A DNA stretch of 64,000 nt from Bradyrhizobium liaoningense (lineage in GTDB: Bacteria > Pseudomonadota > Alphaproteobacteria > Rhizobiales > Xanthobacteraceae): positions 186,001 through 250,000 of the forward strand of contig NZ_JAFCJM010000002.1 in NCBI RefSeq assembly GCF_018130955.1, written 5' to 3'. A program made the translations under genes and the position numbers. Of this stretch, positions 15,334 to 24,137 are shown one piece after another; positions within the stretch are counted from its first letter, which is position 1; the number at the start of each line of letters is the position of its first letter. A model generated the notes under the pieces. It did not search any database, was not told the origin of the DNA, and was given only the letters and a program-made list of their open reading frames with translations.

Positions 15334-17079
15334 TCACTCACTCCGCTCCGCTCTCGCCATGCGCGCGCGGTGGAGACGCGCGAGGCGCAGCCCGCCCTCC
15401 TGGTCGCCATCGAGAGCGCCGCTTTCCCACAGGTATTTCAATCGCGCCGTCTGGCGCTTCGCGTCCTCGATGCGGTTTGCGATCTTGTATTTGAGCTGGC
15501 CATACTCGTTGAAGATGAGCGCGCCGCCGCCAAAGATGCGGATGCGCATCGTCGGCGGAAGATCGGGCGGCGGCGTGATCTTCAGGGCGGCCTTGAGCTC
15601 CCTCGCCTGCAAGGTCATGATCTGCACGTATTCGGCAACGGTCTCGCGCAGCGTAAAACCGTCCGGCCCGATCCGAATGCTCGGGCGTACCGACTGCACC
15701 TCGACATAGCCCCTGTCGTCGATGTCGAGCGCCTTGCGGTTCTCCCAGATGAAGCGGAAGACCTCCTCCTTGTCGCGGAGCATGGAATCGAAGTGGGTTC
15801 GCGCGTAGACGAGCTCGCCGTCGAACTGCTTCCAGAGGCCGTCGGCATCGGCGCCGATCGCGTGCCTGATGCCAAAATTGTTGAAGTGCCTCAGCAAGGC
15901 GGCGCGATAACGATATTTGTCGTCGGGCACCACCTCCCGGTCGACGGTGAGCAGCGCCGACAAATAGTCCGCGAATGTGATGTCGGTCGGCGGACAATAG
16001 TCGAGTGCGCGAATGGTCATGGTCAGGAGATGGCCGGCGGCGCGCGCCCCCTCCTCGACCACCAGGCTGCGGTCCCGCTTGCCAGGCGAGACGAAGCCGA
16101 TCTTGGCGAGGCGCGACATCCAGATTTCCAGGAATGCATTCATCATCGCGGCCACCAGCAGCTCGCCGCGATCGTGCTCCTCGCTGAACTCCGGCATCGA
16201 CATGTAGGGGCGACCGGGCCTGAGCTTCACCGATCGCCGCAGCGCGCTTTCACGTCCTTTCGACAGGCCCACCCCCATCTCCTCGGCGAGACCGAGCAGG
16301 ACGGACTGCTTCAGTGCATCGGCAGTGAGATGCGCCTTGGAGATCATCCGTCCGCGCGGCGTGCTGCGATCCAGCAATTGCCCGATGAGATCGGGAAGCG
16401 AAAAGATCGACAGCAGCGCGATGATGTCGGCAAACCCTTCGTGGAAGGCCGCCTGATCGGGCGAGGACGGCTCCAGATATCGGGAGCGGATTCCGTCGAG
16501 GATCGCATGCGTGGTCTCATGGGCAACGATATCGTGCGAAAGGCAGGTAAAGATCGTCCGGTTCGACGGCCCCGTGAAATAGCCGAAGAAGATGCCGCGA
16601 TGCTCGCGGGAATAGAACGCGTTGGCGTCGGCGAAAGCGTGCGGGGCGACGTGGATCTGATGGCCCTGGCTGCCCCAGGGCACCCGGCGTCCCAGGGCGA
16701 ATTCGAACTGCGCGAGCGTCCGCATCACGATGGCATAGACGTTCTGGGCGTGAAACGTGGGGTCGGACACGAGCCTGCGGTCGTACCGCTTCGGGCGCTT
16801 GCGCGGCGTACCGTCTGCCTTCTTCAAGGCGAACGCATCCTCGTACTGCCCGTTCTTGGCGCGCTTGAGCACGGCCGGTCTGTAAAGCGTGCTGGTCGCC
16901 GTATCGAAATCGATGACGTTGACGCGGTAGCCCCGCGGCCCGGCCAGCAGCTCCTCGGCGGGCACGTCGACCTCGGACACGAGGATCTTGCCGCCGATCT
17001 TGACCGACGGGTCCTGCGCGATGATCGTGAGCTTCTGTGTGTTGACCAGGCTGTGTCGCGAACCGCGCACGTTACGCAT
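15334..17079 (-). CDS. Zinc metallopeptidase, gluzincin type (M4/M36-like)
   Basis: A 581-residue protein with the zinc motif HETTH (about residues 187-191, in HDIVAHETTHAILDG) and, some 25 residues later, HEGFADIIALL, matching the third-ligand Glu and Asp of thermolysin-like gluzincins. There is no signal peptide or propeptide, unlike secreted thermolysins, so it is probably an intracellular peptidase. The ATG at 17079 is preceded by a strong GGGGGAGGAGC ribosome site. It is the first gene of the run that continues through the MBL protein, small peptide and radical SAM enzyme, and is therefore a candidate leader peptidase or product-processing protease (inference). Confidence 0.8.
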   Translation of the reverse strand: MRNVRGSRHSLVNTQKLTIIAQDPSVKIGGKILVSEVDVPAEELLAGPRGYRVNVIDFDTATSTLYRPAVLKRAKNGQYEDAFALKKADGTPRKRPKRYDRRLVSDPTFHAQNVYAIVMRTLAQFEFALGRRVPWGSQGHQIHVAPHAFADANAFYSREHRGIFFGYFTGPSNRTIFTCLSHDIVAHETTHAILDGIRSRYLEPSSPDQAAFHEGFADIIALLSIFSLPDLIGQLLDRSTPRGRMISKAHLTADALKQSVLLGLAEEMGVGLSKGRESALRRSVKLRPGRPYMSMPEFSEEHDRGELLVAAMMNAFLEIWMSRLAKIGFVSPGKRDRSLVVEEGARAAGHLLTMTIRALDYCPPTDITFADYLSALLTVDREVVPDDKYRYRAALLRHFNNFGIRHAIGADADGLWKQFDGELVYARTHFDSMLRDKEEVFRFIWENRKALDIDDRGYVEVQSVRPSIRIGPDGFTLRETVAEYVQIMTLQARELKAALKITPPPDLPPTMRIRIFGGGALIFNEYGQLKYKIANRIEDAKRQTARLKYLWESGALDGDQEGGLRLARLHRARMARAERSE

Positions 17080-17219
17080 GCTCCTCCCCCAGACCTTGGG
17101 AAAGGCGCACCCGTTCACGAACGGACAGACGGCCGCGATCCTCGCCCGGCCTCAAGCTTGGATGAACTTGCGCAGGACGGCAACTAGGACGAGAAGCCGC
17201 ACCCGGCTGCGCAGGCCGC

Positions 17220-18662
17220 TCAGCGCCACATCAGCCAGGGCAGCACGATGAACAGCAATCCGGCGAAATAGATCAGCCCGAACAGCAGCCCAAAGCCCCA
17301 AAACTGTCCTTTGCCGATGTAGCCGCTGCCGAAATACATCGGCGCGGGTCCCGTCGCGTAAGGCGAGATGACGCCCATCAGGCCCAGCGAATACATGCAG
17401 AGCATCGCAAGGGTTGCGACCGGCATGTCGGGAATACCCGATCCCACCGCGAGCACGACCGGCAGCACGGCCGCCGCATGCGATGTGATGCTGGAGAAGA
17501 AGTAGTGGATCCAGAAGAACAGCGCGACCAGCAGCACCATCACGGTCGGCGGCGACAGCCCGACCAGCGGTTTTGCGTATTCGTTCGCTACCCATTTGAT
17601 GAAGCCGATCTCGTTCAGGCCCGAGGCGAGCGTCAACAGCGAGGTGAAGTAGAAGAACACCTCCCAGGCGCTCTTCTCACTGACGATGTCGTGGAAGTCG
17701 ATGACCCCGGTGACCAGCATCAGCGAGATCACGATGAACACGACCATCGTGGCGTTGATGAAGTTGGAGCCGAGAAACGGCACCCGGATGTCCGGCGTCG
17801 AGCCGGTGATCCACAGGAACATCGCGAGCAGGATCAGCGCGAACATGATCCACTCGTTGCGCGACATCGGCCCCATCGCGGCGAGCTCCTTGCTCGCCCA
17901 TTCCGCGATCTCCGGGCTTCGTTTCACCTCGGGCCGGCATACGACGTAGCTGACGAGCGGAACCAGGATCATCAAGAGGATGCCGAGCGGAGCAAAACCG
18001 ATGAACCACTGTGCCCAGCTCACGTCGATGCCGACCGTCTTCTTGGCGATCGCAAGTGCCGCGGCATTGGGCGCGAGCGCTGTGAAGAACAGCGAGCTCG
18101 TCACTGCGGTCGCGGCAAAGGCGGTCCACATCACATAGGTGCCGATCTTGCCGGCGGTCGGGCCGGGCTCGGAGCCGTAGATGCGGGGAATGTTGCTGAT
18201 GATGGGATAGACGATGCCGCCGCTGCGCGCCGTGTTCGACGGCGTCGCGGGCGCGAGCAGGAAGTCGGACATCGCAACCGCGTAGCCGAGGCCGAGCGTA
18301 TTTGTTCCGAGGCTGCGCACCAGCAGCAGCGCGATGCGCCGCCCGAGCTGGCTCTTGCGGTAGCCGATCGAGAACACGAAGGCGCCGACGATGAGCCACA
18401 CGGTGCTTTCGGAAAAGCCTGCCAGCATCCAGCGCAGCGACTTGCCCGGATCGGATTCGATATAGCCGCCGACGGCGGCGACCGTCAGCCCGATCAGGCC
18501 GACCGCGCCGACCGGCATGGATTCGAGGATGAGCCCGGTGATGACGGCGGCGAAAATCGCAAAATAGTGCCATTGATTGGCGTTGAGGCCCGCAGGCACC
18601 GGCCACAGGTAGATCGCGAGCCAGACCACGAGCGGCGCGAACAACCTCCAACGAAACGTCAT
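17220..18662 (-). CDS. DASS-family (SLC13) anion transporter
   Basis: Polytopic inner-membrane symporter of 480 residues related to CitT/SdcS/INDY-type carriers of dicarboxylates, tricarboxylates or sulfate. The SNT signature is in APATPSNTARSGG in the N-terminal half, and the matching C-terminal-half region is ITSHAAAVLPV. Many aromatic-rich helices end with LPWLMWR. The ATG at 18662 is chosen over a GTG two codons upstream for its spacing from GGGGGAG. It lies 140 bases upstream of the metallopeptidase gene on the same strand; without a clear terminator between them, co-transcription with the peptide cluster cannot be excluded, though the function looks unrelated. Confidence 0.88.
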   Translation of the reverse strand: MTFRWRLFAPLVVWLAIYLWPVPAGLNANQWHYFAIFAAVITGLILESMPVGAVGLIGLTVAAVGGYIESDPGKSLRWMLAGFSESTVWLIVGAFVFSIGYRKSQLGRRIALLLVRSLGTNTLGLGYAVAMSDFLLAPATPSNTARSGGIVYPIISNIPRIYGSEPGPTAGKIGTYVMWTAFAATAVTSSLFFTALAPNAAALAIAKKTVGIDVSWAQWFIGFAPLGILLMILVPLVSYVVCRPEVKRSPEIAEWASKELAAMGPMSRNEWIMFALILLAMFLWITGSTPDIRVPFLGSNFINATMVVFIVISLMLVTGVIDFHDIVSEKSAWEVFFYFTSLLTLASGLNEIGFIKWVANEYAKPLVGLSPPTVMVLLVALFFWIHYFFSSITSHAAAVLPVVLAVGSGIPDMPVATLAMLCMYSLGLMGVISPYATGPAPMYFGSGYIGKGQFWGFGLLFGLIYFAGLLFIVLPWLMWR

Positions 18663-18796
18663 GGGCACTCCCCCTCAACATGCAGCGGTTCGTTGACCGA
18701 CCGCTGTCGGCGCCGAGGGGAATACGACACAGTTTGGGTGCGACACAATGGCCCGGGATCGCGGCCCGCCGATTCCCTTGTGCGATGCAAAAAGGC

Positions 18797-19268
18797 CTAT
18801 CGTCCCCTGAACTGCGGTTTGCGCCGGCCCAAAAATGCTTCCACGCCCTCCTTGTGGTCCTCGGTGAGGCTCGCCAGCGCGAACTGGTCGACGTCCATGT
18901 GGCTGGCGAGATCGTCGAGCGCGTGCGCGAGGCGGTTGACGGTGAGCTTTGTCATCGCCACCGACAGCGGTGGCTGGCGTGCCACCTTCCAGGCGAGGTC
19001 CATGGCAGCGTCAAAGGCCTTGCCGGGATCGACGACGTGCTCAACCAGCCCCCACTCATAGGCCTCATCCGCCGCGATGCGCATCATTGCTGCCGGCGAG
19101 CACCACGACGGAGGTTGCGACATCATCCTCGAAGCTGCGGGCGGCTGCGGTGAGCTGGCGCAACGCCTCCGGCGACAGCGCGTTAATGCCGTCGCCACGG
19201 TCGAACCGCACGACCGCGATCCGCCCGTCGGGCCCGAGGCCCCTCTCGATCTTGACATACGCAACCAA
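18797..19268 (-). pseudogene. Enoyl-CoA hydratase/isomerase, internally deleted and frameshifted
   Basis: Remnant of a crotonase-family gene. The N-terminal part starts at a TTG at 19268 (read as MVAYVKIERGLG) and runs through IAVVRFDRGDGINALSPEAL to VVVLAGSND. The C-terminal part, in another frame, resumes at RIAADEAYEWGLVEHVVDPG and ends AFLGRRKPQFRGR. Together they cover only about 155 residues of the usual 260. The missing centre includes the oxyanion-hole and active-site loops, and the frames change at the junction near 19065-19090. The gene cannot make an active enzyme. The deletion lies close to the 3' end of the upstream outer-membrane-type gene. Confidence 0.75.
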
Positions 19269-19299
19269 GGCAACCTCGCCGTTCTTGTTGTTCTTGCCG

Positions 19300-20061
19300 C
19301 TACAGGTGACCGCTGCGGCGATGATCGGGCTGGCCTCCTGGCACCGGAAAGCGGATCGTGGTGCCGAGCGTGATCCAGTTGGCGTTCTCGCCGGTGATGT
19401 TGCGGCCGTAGATCGCGTCGACGGAGAGGATTTCGTTCGGCCGGTAGCGCACACCGGTCTGGAATCGTGGCTGCACCACGCTTGGCGTATCCGACGCGCC
19501 GGCTTGTCCGAAGGCCTCGATCGTCCATTGCAGGGTGTCCGTGAACTTCCAGTCGAACCCGATGCCGTAAGTCAGATAGTGGCGGTCGACGGTCCGGTCC
19601 CACAGCCAGCCGCCGTTGAGGTTGATGCGCATCGTCTCGGAGAGACGATACGTCGCCGGAATGACGGCGAAGGCGGACAGGTTTTCCCCGCTCGCCGCGC
19701 CGAAGGAACCGCCGGCATAGGCCGAAAATCCCCACCGCCCGATGCCGGTCGGCACGAAGTTGGTCTTGGCCTTGGGGCTGAGCGTCGTGCTCCACTCGCC
19801 GTCGCTGCGCGCGCGATTGGTGTTGAGGCTCAGCTCGATCGGCGTGAACGGATTGACCACGCAGGACGGGTTGGCGACCGCCGAGAAATCGGTGTTGGTC
19901 GCCGCCGACGTCCAGCTTTCGACCTTGCACGAGCCGACCTCGGAAATGTCGGCTGCATCCACCGCATAGGCGCCATTCGCGGCGTACGCCTCCGGTGCGG
20001 CGAGCGCGGCAAATAGCGCGATTGCGACGGCAATTCCGGTTCGTTTTTCAGCCCATCCCAT
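19300..20061 (-). CDS. Putative outer-membrane beta-barrel protein
   Basis: A 253-residue exported protein. The N-terminus (MGWAEKRTGIAVAIALFA...APEAYA|ANG) is a clear signal peptide. The rest has alternating polar/apolar strands rich in Gly, Trp and Tyr, such as YRLSETMRINLNGGWLWDR and TYGIGFDWKFTDTLQW, ending near WITLGTTIRF. These are characteristics of outer-membrane barrels (transporter/OprD-like or uncharacterised). Two Cys near the N-terminus (GSCKV and PSCVV) may pair. About 14 charged residues after the barrel-like TIRF end (VPGGQPDHRRSGHL) are atypical and could reflect a 3' alteration next to the decayed hydratase gene. The exact family is not recognised. Confidence 0.65.
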   Translation of the reverse strand: MGWAEKRTGIAVAIALFAALAAPEAYAANGAYAVDAADISEVGSCKVESWTSAATNTDFSAVANPSCVVNPFTPIELSLNTNRARSDGEWSTTLSPKAKTNFVPTGIGRWGFSAYAGGSFGAASGENLSAFAVIPATYRLSETMRINLNGGWLWDRTVDRHYLTYGIGFDWKFTDTLQWTIEAFGQAGASDTPSVVQPRFQTGVRYRPNEILSVDAIYGRNITGENANWITLGTTIRFPVPGGQPDHRRSGHL

Positions 20062-20123
20062 GGCGGGATGTTAGCAGAGTCTTCGCCTCGACAACGCCCG
20101 GATTCTGGGACTAGTGTTCGGCC

Positions 20124-20750
20124 ATGAGTGAACATCATCACCACCACGATCACGATCATTCCGAGCTGTCGGAGACCGAGCTGCGCGTGCGCGCGCTCGA
20201 GACGATTTTGACTGAAAAAGGCTATGTCGAGCCGGCCGCGCTCGATGCCATCATCCAGGCCTATGAGACCAAGATCGGCCCCCATAACGGCGCGCGCGTC
20301 GTCGCCAAGGCCTGGGCCGATCCGGCGTTCAAAAAAGCGCTGCTGGAGGATGGCTCGAAGGCCATCGGCACGCTCGGTCATGTCAGCCGCGTCGGCGACC
20401 ATCTCGTCGTGGTCGAGAACACGGCACAGCGGCACAACATGGTCGTGTGCACGCTTTGCTCCTGCTACCCTTGGGAGATGCTTGGGCTGCCGCCGGTCTG
20501 GTACAAGGCCTCGCCCTACCGCTCGCGCGCGGTGAAGGATCCGCGCGGCGTGCTAGCCGATTTCGACGTCACGCTGCCGAAGGACATGGAAATCCGCGTC
20601 TGGGATTCGACTGCCGAGACGCGCTTTCTGGTGCTGCCGATGCGGCCCGACGGCACGGAAGGCTGGAGCGAGGAGCAACTCGCCGAGCTCGTTACGCGTG
20701 ATTCCATGATCGGTACCGGCTTTCCCAAGACGCCCGGAGCGCCCTCATGA
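20124..20750 (+). CDS. nthA: Nitrile hydratase alpha subunit, cobalt type
   Basis: Catalytic subunit of nitrile hydratase, which hydrates R-CN to the amide. The metal-binding claw C-T-L-C-S-C is at residues 109-114 ([17 protein letters not shown]); Thr in the second position marks the non-corrin cobalt class, while iron enzymes have Ser. Cys112 and Cys114 are the residues normally oxidised to sulfinic and sulfenic acid. The 208-residue length is normal. The N-terminus is unusually rich in His and Asp ([12 protein letters not shown]), which may help cobalt delivery. Its stop overlaps the beta-subunit start (ATGA). No amidase or cobalt transporter gene is adjacent. Confidence 0.95.
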   Translation: MSEHHHHHDHDHSELSETELRVRALETILTEKGYVEPAALDAIIQAYETKIGPHNGARVVAKAWADPAFKKALLEDGSKAIGTLGHVSRVGDHLVVVENTAQRHNMVVCTLCSCYPWEMLGLPPVWYKASPYRSRAVKDPRGVLADFDVTLPKDMEIRVWDSTAETRFLVLPMRPDGTEGWSEEQLAELVTRDSMIGTGFPKTPGAPS

Positions 20751-21406
20751 ACGGCGTGCACGACATGGGCGGTATGGACGGATTTGGCAAGGTCGAGGCT
20801 GAGCCGAACGAGCCGATGTTTCACGCCGATTGGGAATCGCGTGTCCTCGCGATGGTGCGTGCGATGGGCGCGGCCGGCGCCTTCAACATCGACACCTCTC
20901 GGTTCTATCGCGAGACGCTGCCGCCGCACGTGTATCTCTCGAGCTCCTACTACAAGAAGTGGTTCCTCGGTCTCGAGGAGATGCTGATCCAGAAGGGCTA
21001 CCTCACCCGCGAGGAGGTCGCCGCCGGTCATGCTATGCAGCCCGCAAAGGCGCTCAAGCACGGCAAGTTCGGCCTCGCCAATGTCGAGCGCGTGATGGTG
21101 CGCGGCAAGTTCGCCCGCGCTGCCCCGGCGCCCGCCAAATTCAACATCGGCGATCGCGTGCGCGCGAAGAACATCCATCCGACCACGCACACACGCCTCC
21201 CGCGCTATGTCCGCGGTCATGTCGGTGTCGTCGAATTGAACCACGGCTGTCACGTGTTTCCGGATTCGGCGGCGATGGAGCTCGGCGAGAATCCGCAATG
21301 GCTCTACACGGTCGTGTTCGAGGGCCGCGATCTCTGGGGCGCGGATGGTGATCCGACATTGAAGGTCTCGATCGACGCGTTCGAGCCCTATCTGGACCCG
21401 GCGTGA
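20747..21406 (+). CDS. nthB: Nitrile hydratase beta subunit
   Basis: Structural partner of the alpha subunit, forming the alpha-beta interface that shapes the active site. The 219-residue protein begins [16 protein letters not shown], the family hallmark, with [13 protein letters not shown] typical of the N-terminal helical half. The C-terminal SH3-like barrel is seen from [15 protein letters not shown] to [12 protein letters not shown]. It overlaps the alpha gene by four bases and the accessory gene start by one, so the three genes are translationally coupled. Confidence 0.95.
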   Translation: MNGVHDMGGMDGFGKVEAEPNEPMFHADWESRVLAMVRAMGAAGAFNIDTSRFYRETLPPHVYLSSSYYKKWFLGLEEMLIQKGYLTREEVAAGHAMQPAKALKHGKFGLANVERVMVRGKFARAAPAPAKFNIGDRVRAKNIHPTTHTRLPRYVRGHVGVVELNHGCHVFPDSAAMELGENPQWLYTVVFEGRDLWGADGDPTLKVSIDAFEPYLDPA

Positions 21407-21783
21407 TGAGCAGCAATGCTGCTGCCGCCGCGACGGCGGCCATCCCGAGTATTCCGCGTGATGACGACGGTCCAGTCTTCCGCGCACCCTGGGAGGCCCA
21501 TGCCTTTGCGATGGCGCTGACGCTGCACGAACGCGGCGTGTTTACCTGGCCGGAATGGGCCGCAGCGCTTGCCGACGAGATCAAGCGCGCGCAGGCCGCC
21601 GGCGACCCTGATACAGGCGAGACCTACTATCTGCACTGGCTCGCCACGCTGGAAGGCCTCGTCGCCAGCAAGGGCGTTGCATCGACGGAAACCCTGCATC
21701 GCTACCGCGACGCCTGGGACCACGCCGCCGACCGCACGCCGCACGGCAAGCCGATCGAACTGCGGCCGGAGGATTTCGATTAG
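21406..21783 (+). CDS. Nitrile hydratase accessory protein (activator/cobalt chaperone)
   Basis: A 125-residue protein homologous to the N-terminal half of the beta subunit, as in the P14K/NhlE-type self-subunit-swapping activators that load cobalt into the alpha subunit. The family stretch PVFRAPWEAHAFAMALTLHERGVFTWPEWAAAL is clear, followed by YYLHWLATLEGLVASKG. The ATG overlaps the beta-subunit stop (TGATG). A GGGCAC-GCTT-GTGCCC inverted repeat at 21798-21813 lies 15 bases after the stop and could end transcription, although no T-run follows it. Confidence 0.92.
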   Translation: MSSNAAAAATAAIPSIPRDDDGPVFRAPWEAHAFAMALTLHERGVFTWPEWAAALADEIKRAQAAGDPDTGETYYLHWLATLEGLVASKGVASTETLHRYRDAWDHAADRTPHGKPIELRPEDFD

Positions 21784-21823
21784 GCTACCTTCGGAACGGG
21801 CACGCTTGTGCCCCATCCTCCGC

Positions 21824-21944
21824 TGTCATTCCCCGCGAAGGCGGGAAATCCAGTACGCCGCGGCTTCTCGGCTCAAGCACGGTCTCTGGGATACTGGATC
21901 GCCCGCCCCAGTGCGCAATTGCGCACAAGGCGGGCGATGACGAC
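21824..21944. repeat. Bradyrhizobium-type intergenic palindromic repeat
   Basis: Stretch running from GTCATTCCCCGCGAAGGCGGG to GGCGGGCGATGACGAC, with an internal GTGCGCAATTGCGCAC palindrome and flanking GTCAT/ATGAC ends. It has the appearance of the short noncoding palindromic elements scattered between genes in this group, and shares the GCAATTGCG core and the GTCATTCC end with the element at 49106-49210. It separates the convergent nitrile hydratase operon and queC. Confidence 0.6.
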
Positions 21945-21957
21945 TGAGTGGTCGGCA

Positions 21958-22671
21958 CTACTTCCCCGCCACATACTCCCGCCACCCCTTCGCTCGCAGC
22001 GAACAGGCCGGGCACTCGCCGCATCCAAACCCCCAGTCGTGCTGCGCGCCGCGTTCGCCGAGATAGCAGGTGTGCGACTGCTCGCGGATGAGGTCGACAA
22101 GCCCCGCTCCGCCAAGATCATGCGCAAGCTTCCAGGTCGCGGCCTTGTCGATCCACATCAACGGCGTATGCAGCTCGAATTTTCGCGCCATACCGAGCGA
22201 CAGCGCGGCCTGCATGGCGCGGATGGTCTCGTCGCGGCAATCGGGATAGCCGGAATAATCGGTCTCGCACATGCCGCCGACGATGTGCGTGATGCCACGC
22301 CGGTAGGCCAGCGCTGCGGCGAAGGTCAGGAACACGAGGTTACGGCCGGGCACAAACGTGTTGGGCAGGCCGTCGGCGCCCATGGCGATCTCGACGTCGC
22401 GGGTCAGCGCGGTCTCGGAGACGTCAGCCAGCGTCGGGATCGACAGCGTGTGGCTCTCGCCGAGCCTCGTAGCCCAATTCGCATTCAGCGCCTTGATCCC
22501 CGCGAACAGCCGCTCGCGGCAGTCGAGCTCGATGGCGTGGCGCTGGCCGTAGTCGAAGCCGAGCGTTTCCACGCGCGCAAAGCGGCTCAACGCCCAGGCA
22601 AGGCAGGTGGTGGAATCCTGGCCGCCGGAAAACAGCACCAGGGCGGTTTGGGATGAAAGGGGGTTACTCAT
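21958..22671 (-). CDS. queC: 7-cyano-7-deazaguanine (preQ0) synthase QueC
   Basis: Makes preQ0 from 7-carboxy-7-deazaguanine, ammonia and ATP in the queuosine tRNA pathway. The PP-loop ATPase motif is FSGGQDSTT near the N-terminus. The C-terminal zinc site is [17 protein letters not shown]. Other conserved stretches are [12 protein letters not shown] and [13 protein letters not shown]. The length of 237 residues fits QueC. The ATG at 22671 ([11 protein letters not shown]) gives the normal N-terminus; the open frame extends 59 codons upstream into non-homologous sequence that overlaps mazG on the other strand. Other queuosine genes are not in this window. Confidence 0.95.
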   Translation of the reverse strand: MSNPLSSQTALVLFSGGQDSTTCLAWALSRFARVETLGFDYGQRHAIELDCRERLFAGIKALNANWATRLGESHTLSIPTLADVSETALTRDVEIAMGADGLPNTFVPGRNLVFLTFAAALAYRRGITHIVGGMCETDYSGYPDCRDETIRAMQAALSLGMARKFELHTPLMWIDKAATWKLAHDLGGAGLVDLIREQSHTCYLGERGAQHDWGFGCGECPACSLRAKGWREYVAGK

Positions 22672-22792
22672 GGGCCGCGCTTTAGCACTGCCCGAAGGGG
22701 CCGCCAATCGGTGAAAATCGGTTGGTTCCGGCCCGGGACGCTGGGAACGGCACGCAGCTTGTTGCATAAGGTTTTCGAGCCAGGAGCCTGCC

Positions 22793-23611
22793 ATGACCCC
22801 TTCCCGCGACATTTCCCGCCTGATCGAGATCATGGCAGCGCTGCGCACGCCCGTGACCGGCTGCCCCTGGGACCTCGAGCAGAATTTTGCGACGATCGCG
22901 CCCTACACCATCGAGGAGGCCTATGAGGTCGCCGATGCGATCACGCGCGGCGATTTCGACGACCTGCGCGAGGAGCTTGGCGACCTCCTGCTCCAGGTCG
23001 TCTATCACGCGCAGATGGCCGAGGAGCAAAACGCCTTCGCCTTCGGCGACGTGGTCGAGGCGATCACGCGGAAGATGATCCGCCGACATCCGCACGTGTT
23101 TGCCGACCGCGACGGCAACATCAAGCCCGCCGGCGTCAAGAGCGCGTGGGAGCGCATCAAGGCCGAGGAGAAGGCCGAGCGTGCCGCGCGGCGGCCGCCC
23201 GAAGAGGCTTCACACAAATCGCTGCTCGCGAGCGTGAAGGCCGGCCTGCCGGCGCTCACCCGCGCCGTGGAGTTGCAGCGCAAGGCCTCCACCGTCGGCT
23301 TCGACTGGAATGACCCGCGCGCGGTGCTGCAAAAGATCCGCGAAGAGGCCGACGAGATCGAAGCGGCGCTCGACCGCAACGACAGAAGCGAGATTGCTGA
23401 AGAGACCGGCGACCTGATGTTTGCGCTCGTCAACCTCGCTCGCCACGTCGATGCCGATCCGGAAACCTCGTTACGGGCCACCAATGCCAAATTCGAACGG
23501 CGCTTTGGCTATATCGAGCGCACACTCGCAGCGAAGGGACGTTCGCTGGAGGACGCAACGCTGGAAGAGATGGACGCGTTGTGGAACGAGGCAAAGATCG
23601 CTGCTGAGTAG
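22793..23611 (+). CDS. mazG: Nucleoside triphosphate pyrophosphohydrolase MazG
   Basis: Hydrolyses NTPs or dNTPs to monophosphates and PPi, thought to clean the nucleotide pool or lower (p)ppGpp. The 272-residue protein has two MazG repeats. The first has [28 protein letters not shown] and [14 protein letters not shown] with metal-binding Glu and Asp residues; the second has [13 protein letters not shown] and [16 protein letters not shown]. It is divergent from queC and faces hflX with the GNAT gene between, a usual position near hfq-hflX in this group. Confidence 0.94.
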   Translation: MTPSRDISRLIEIMAALRTPVTGCPWDLEQNFATIAPYTIEEAYEVADAITRGDFDDLREELGDLLLQVVYHAQMAEEQNAFAFGDVVEAITRKMIRRHPHVFADRDGNIKPAGVKSAWERIKAEEKAERAARRPPEEASHKSLLASVKAGLPALTRAVELQRKASTVGFDWNDPRAVLQKIREEADEIEAALDRNDRSEIAEETGDLMFALVNLARHVDADPETSLRATNAKFERRFGYIERTLAAKGRSLEDATLEEMDALWNEAKIAAE

Positions 23612-23633
23612 AGCAAAGTGACGAGGGTGCGAA

Positions 23634-24092
23634 GTGGAAATCAGGCAGGACGATCCGAGGGCGCCACATGTCGCCGACTTGTTGGCACATCATCTGGAGG
23701 AGTTGCGCAGCGTCATGGGCGAGCACGCGCAAGCACTGGATGCGAGCGGTCTTTCGGCAGCCAGCGTGACGTTTTGGACTGCCTGGCAGGGCGATGTGCT
23801 GGCTGGATTTGGCGCTCTGAAGCAACTGGATGAGACGCACGGCGAAGTCAAGTCGATGCGTGCTGCGCCCACAGCGCGGCGGACCGGAGTGGGACGAACC
23901 CTTCTGCACCACATCATTGCTGAAGGCCGGAAACGCGGATATGTGCGTCTCAGCCTGGAGACCGGCACAGCACAATTGCACGCTCCGGCCATCTCACTCT
24001 ACCGCAGTGTCGGCTTCGTATCCTGTGAGCCATTCGCTGACTATACGGGTAGCCCACACAACCAGTTCATGAGCCTCGACCTGTCCAATTGA
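23634..24092 (+). CDS. GNAT-family N-acetyltransferase
   Basis: A 152-residue acetyl-CoA-dependent acyltransferase of the single-domain GNAT fold. Motif A, which binds CoA pyrophosphate, is ARRTGVGRTLLHHIIAEGRKRG; the following SLETGTAQLHAPAISLYRSVGF is the usual beta5-alpha4 region with YRSVGF. It begins with a GTG 22 bases after mazG and is probably co-transcribed. Related proteins act on amino acids or small amines; the substrate is not predictable. Confidence 0.87.
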   Translation: MEIRQDDPRAPHVADLLAHHLEELRSVMGEHAQALDASGLSAASVTFWTAWQGDVLAGFGALKQLDETHGEVKSMRAAPTARRTGVGRTLLHHIIAEGRKRGYVRLSLETGTAQLHAPAISLYRSVGFVSCEPFADYTGSPHNQFMSLDLSN

Positions 24093-24137
24093 TCTTCTCG
24101 GTCCGTGGGTTGGTCGAACGTCCGCGTCAGCCTTGGT

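Noticed and set aside
8010..17079. Mycofactocin or PQQ cluster
   Set aside because: The SPASM enzyme plus GMC oxidoreductase recalls mycofactocin, but the peptide does not end in the IDGMCGVY-like core, and MftB, MftE and MftF equivalents are absent; there is no PqqA-type E-x3-Y peptide or PqqB/C/D either.
15301..17187. Long plus-strand frame over the metallopeptidase gene
   Set aside because: No motifs, and the minus strand has HETTH/HEGFAD and a strong ribosome site.
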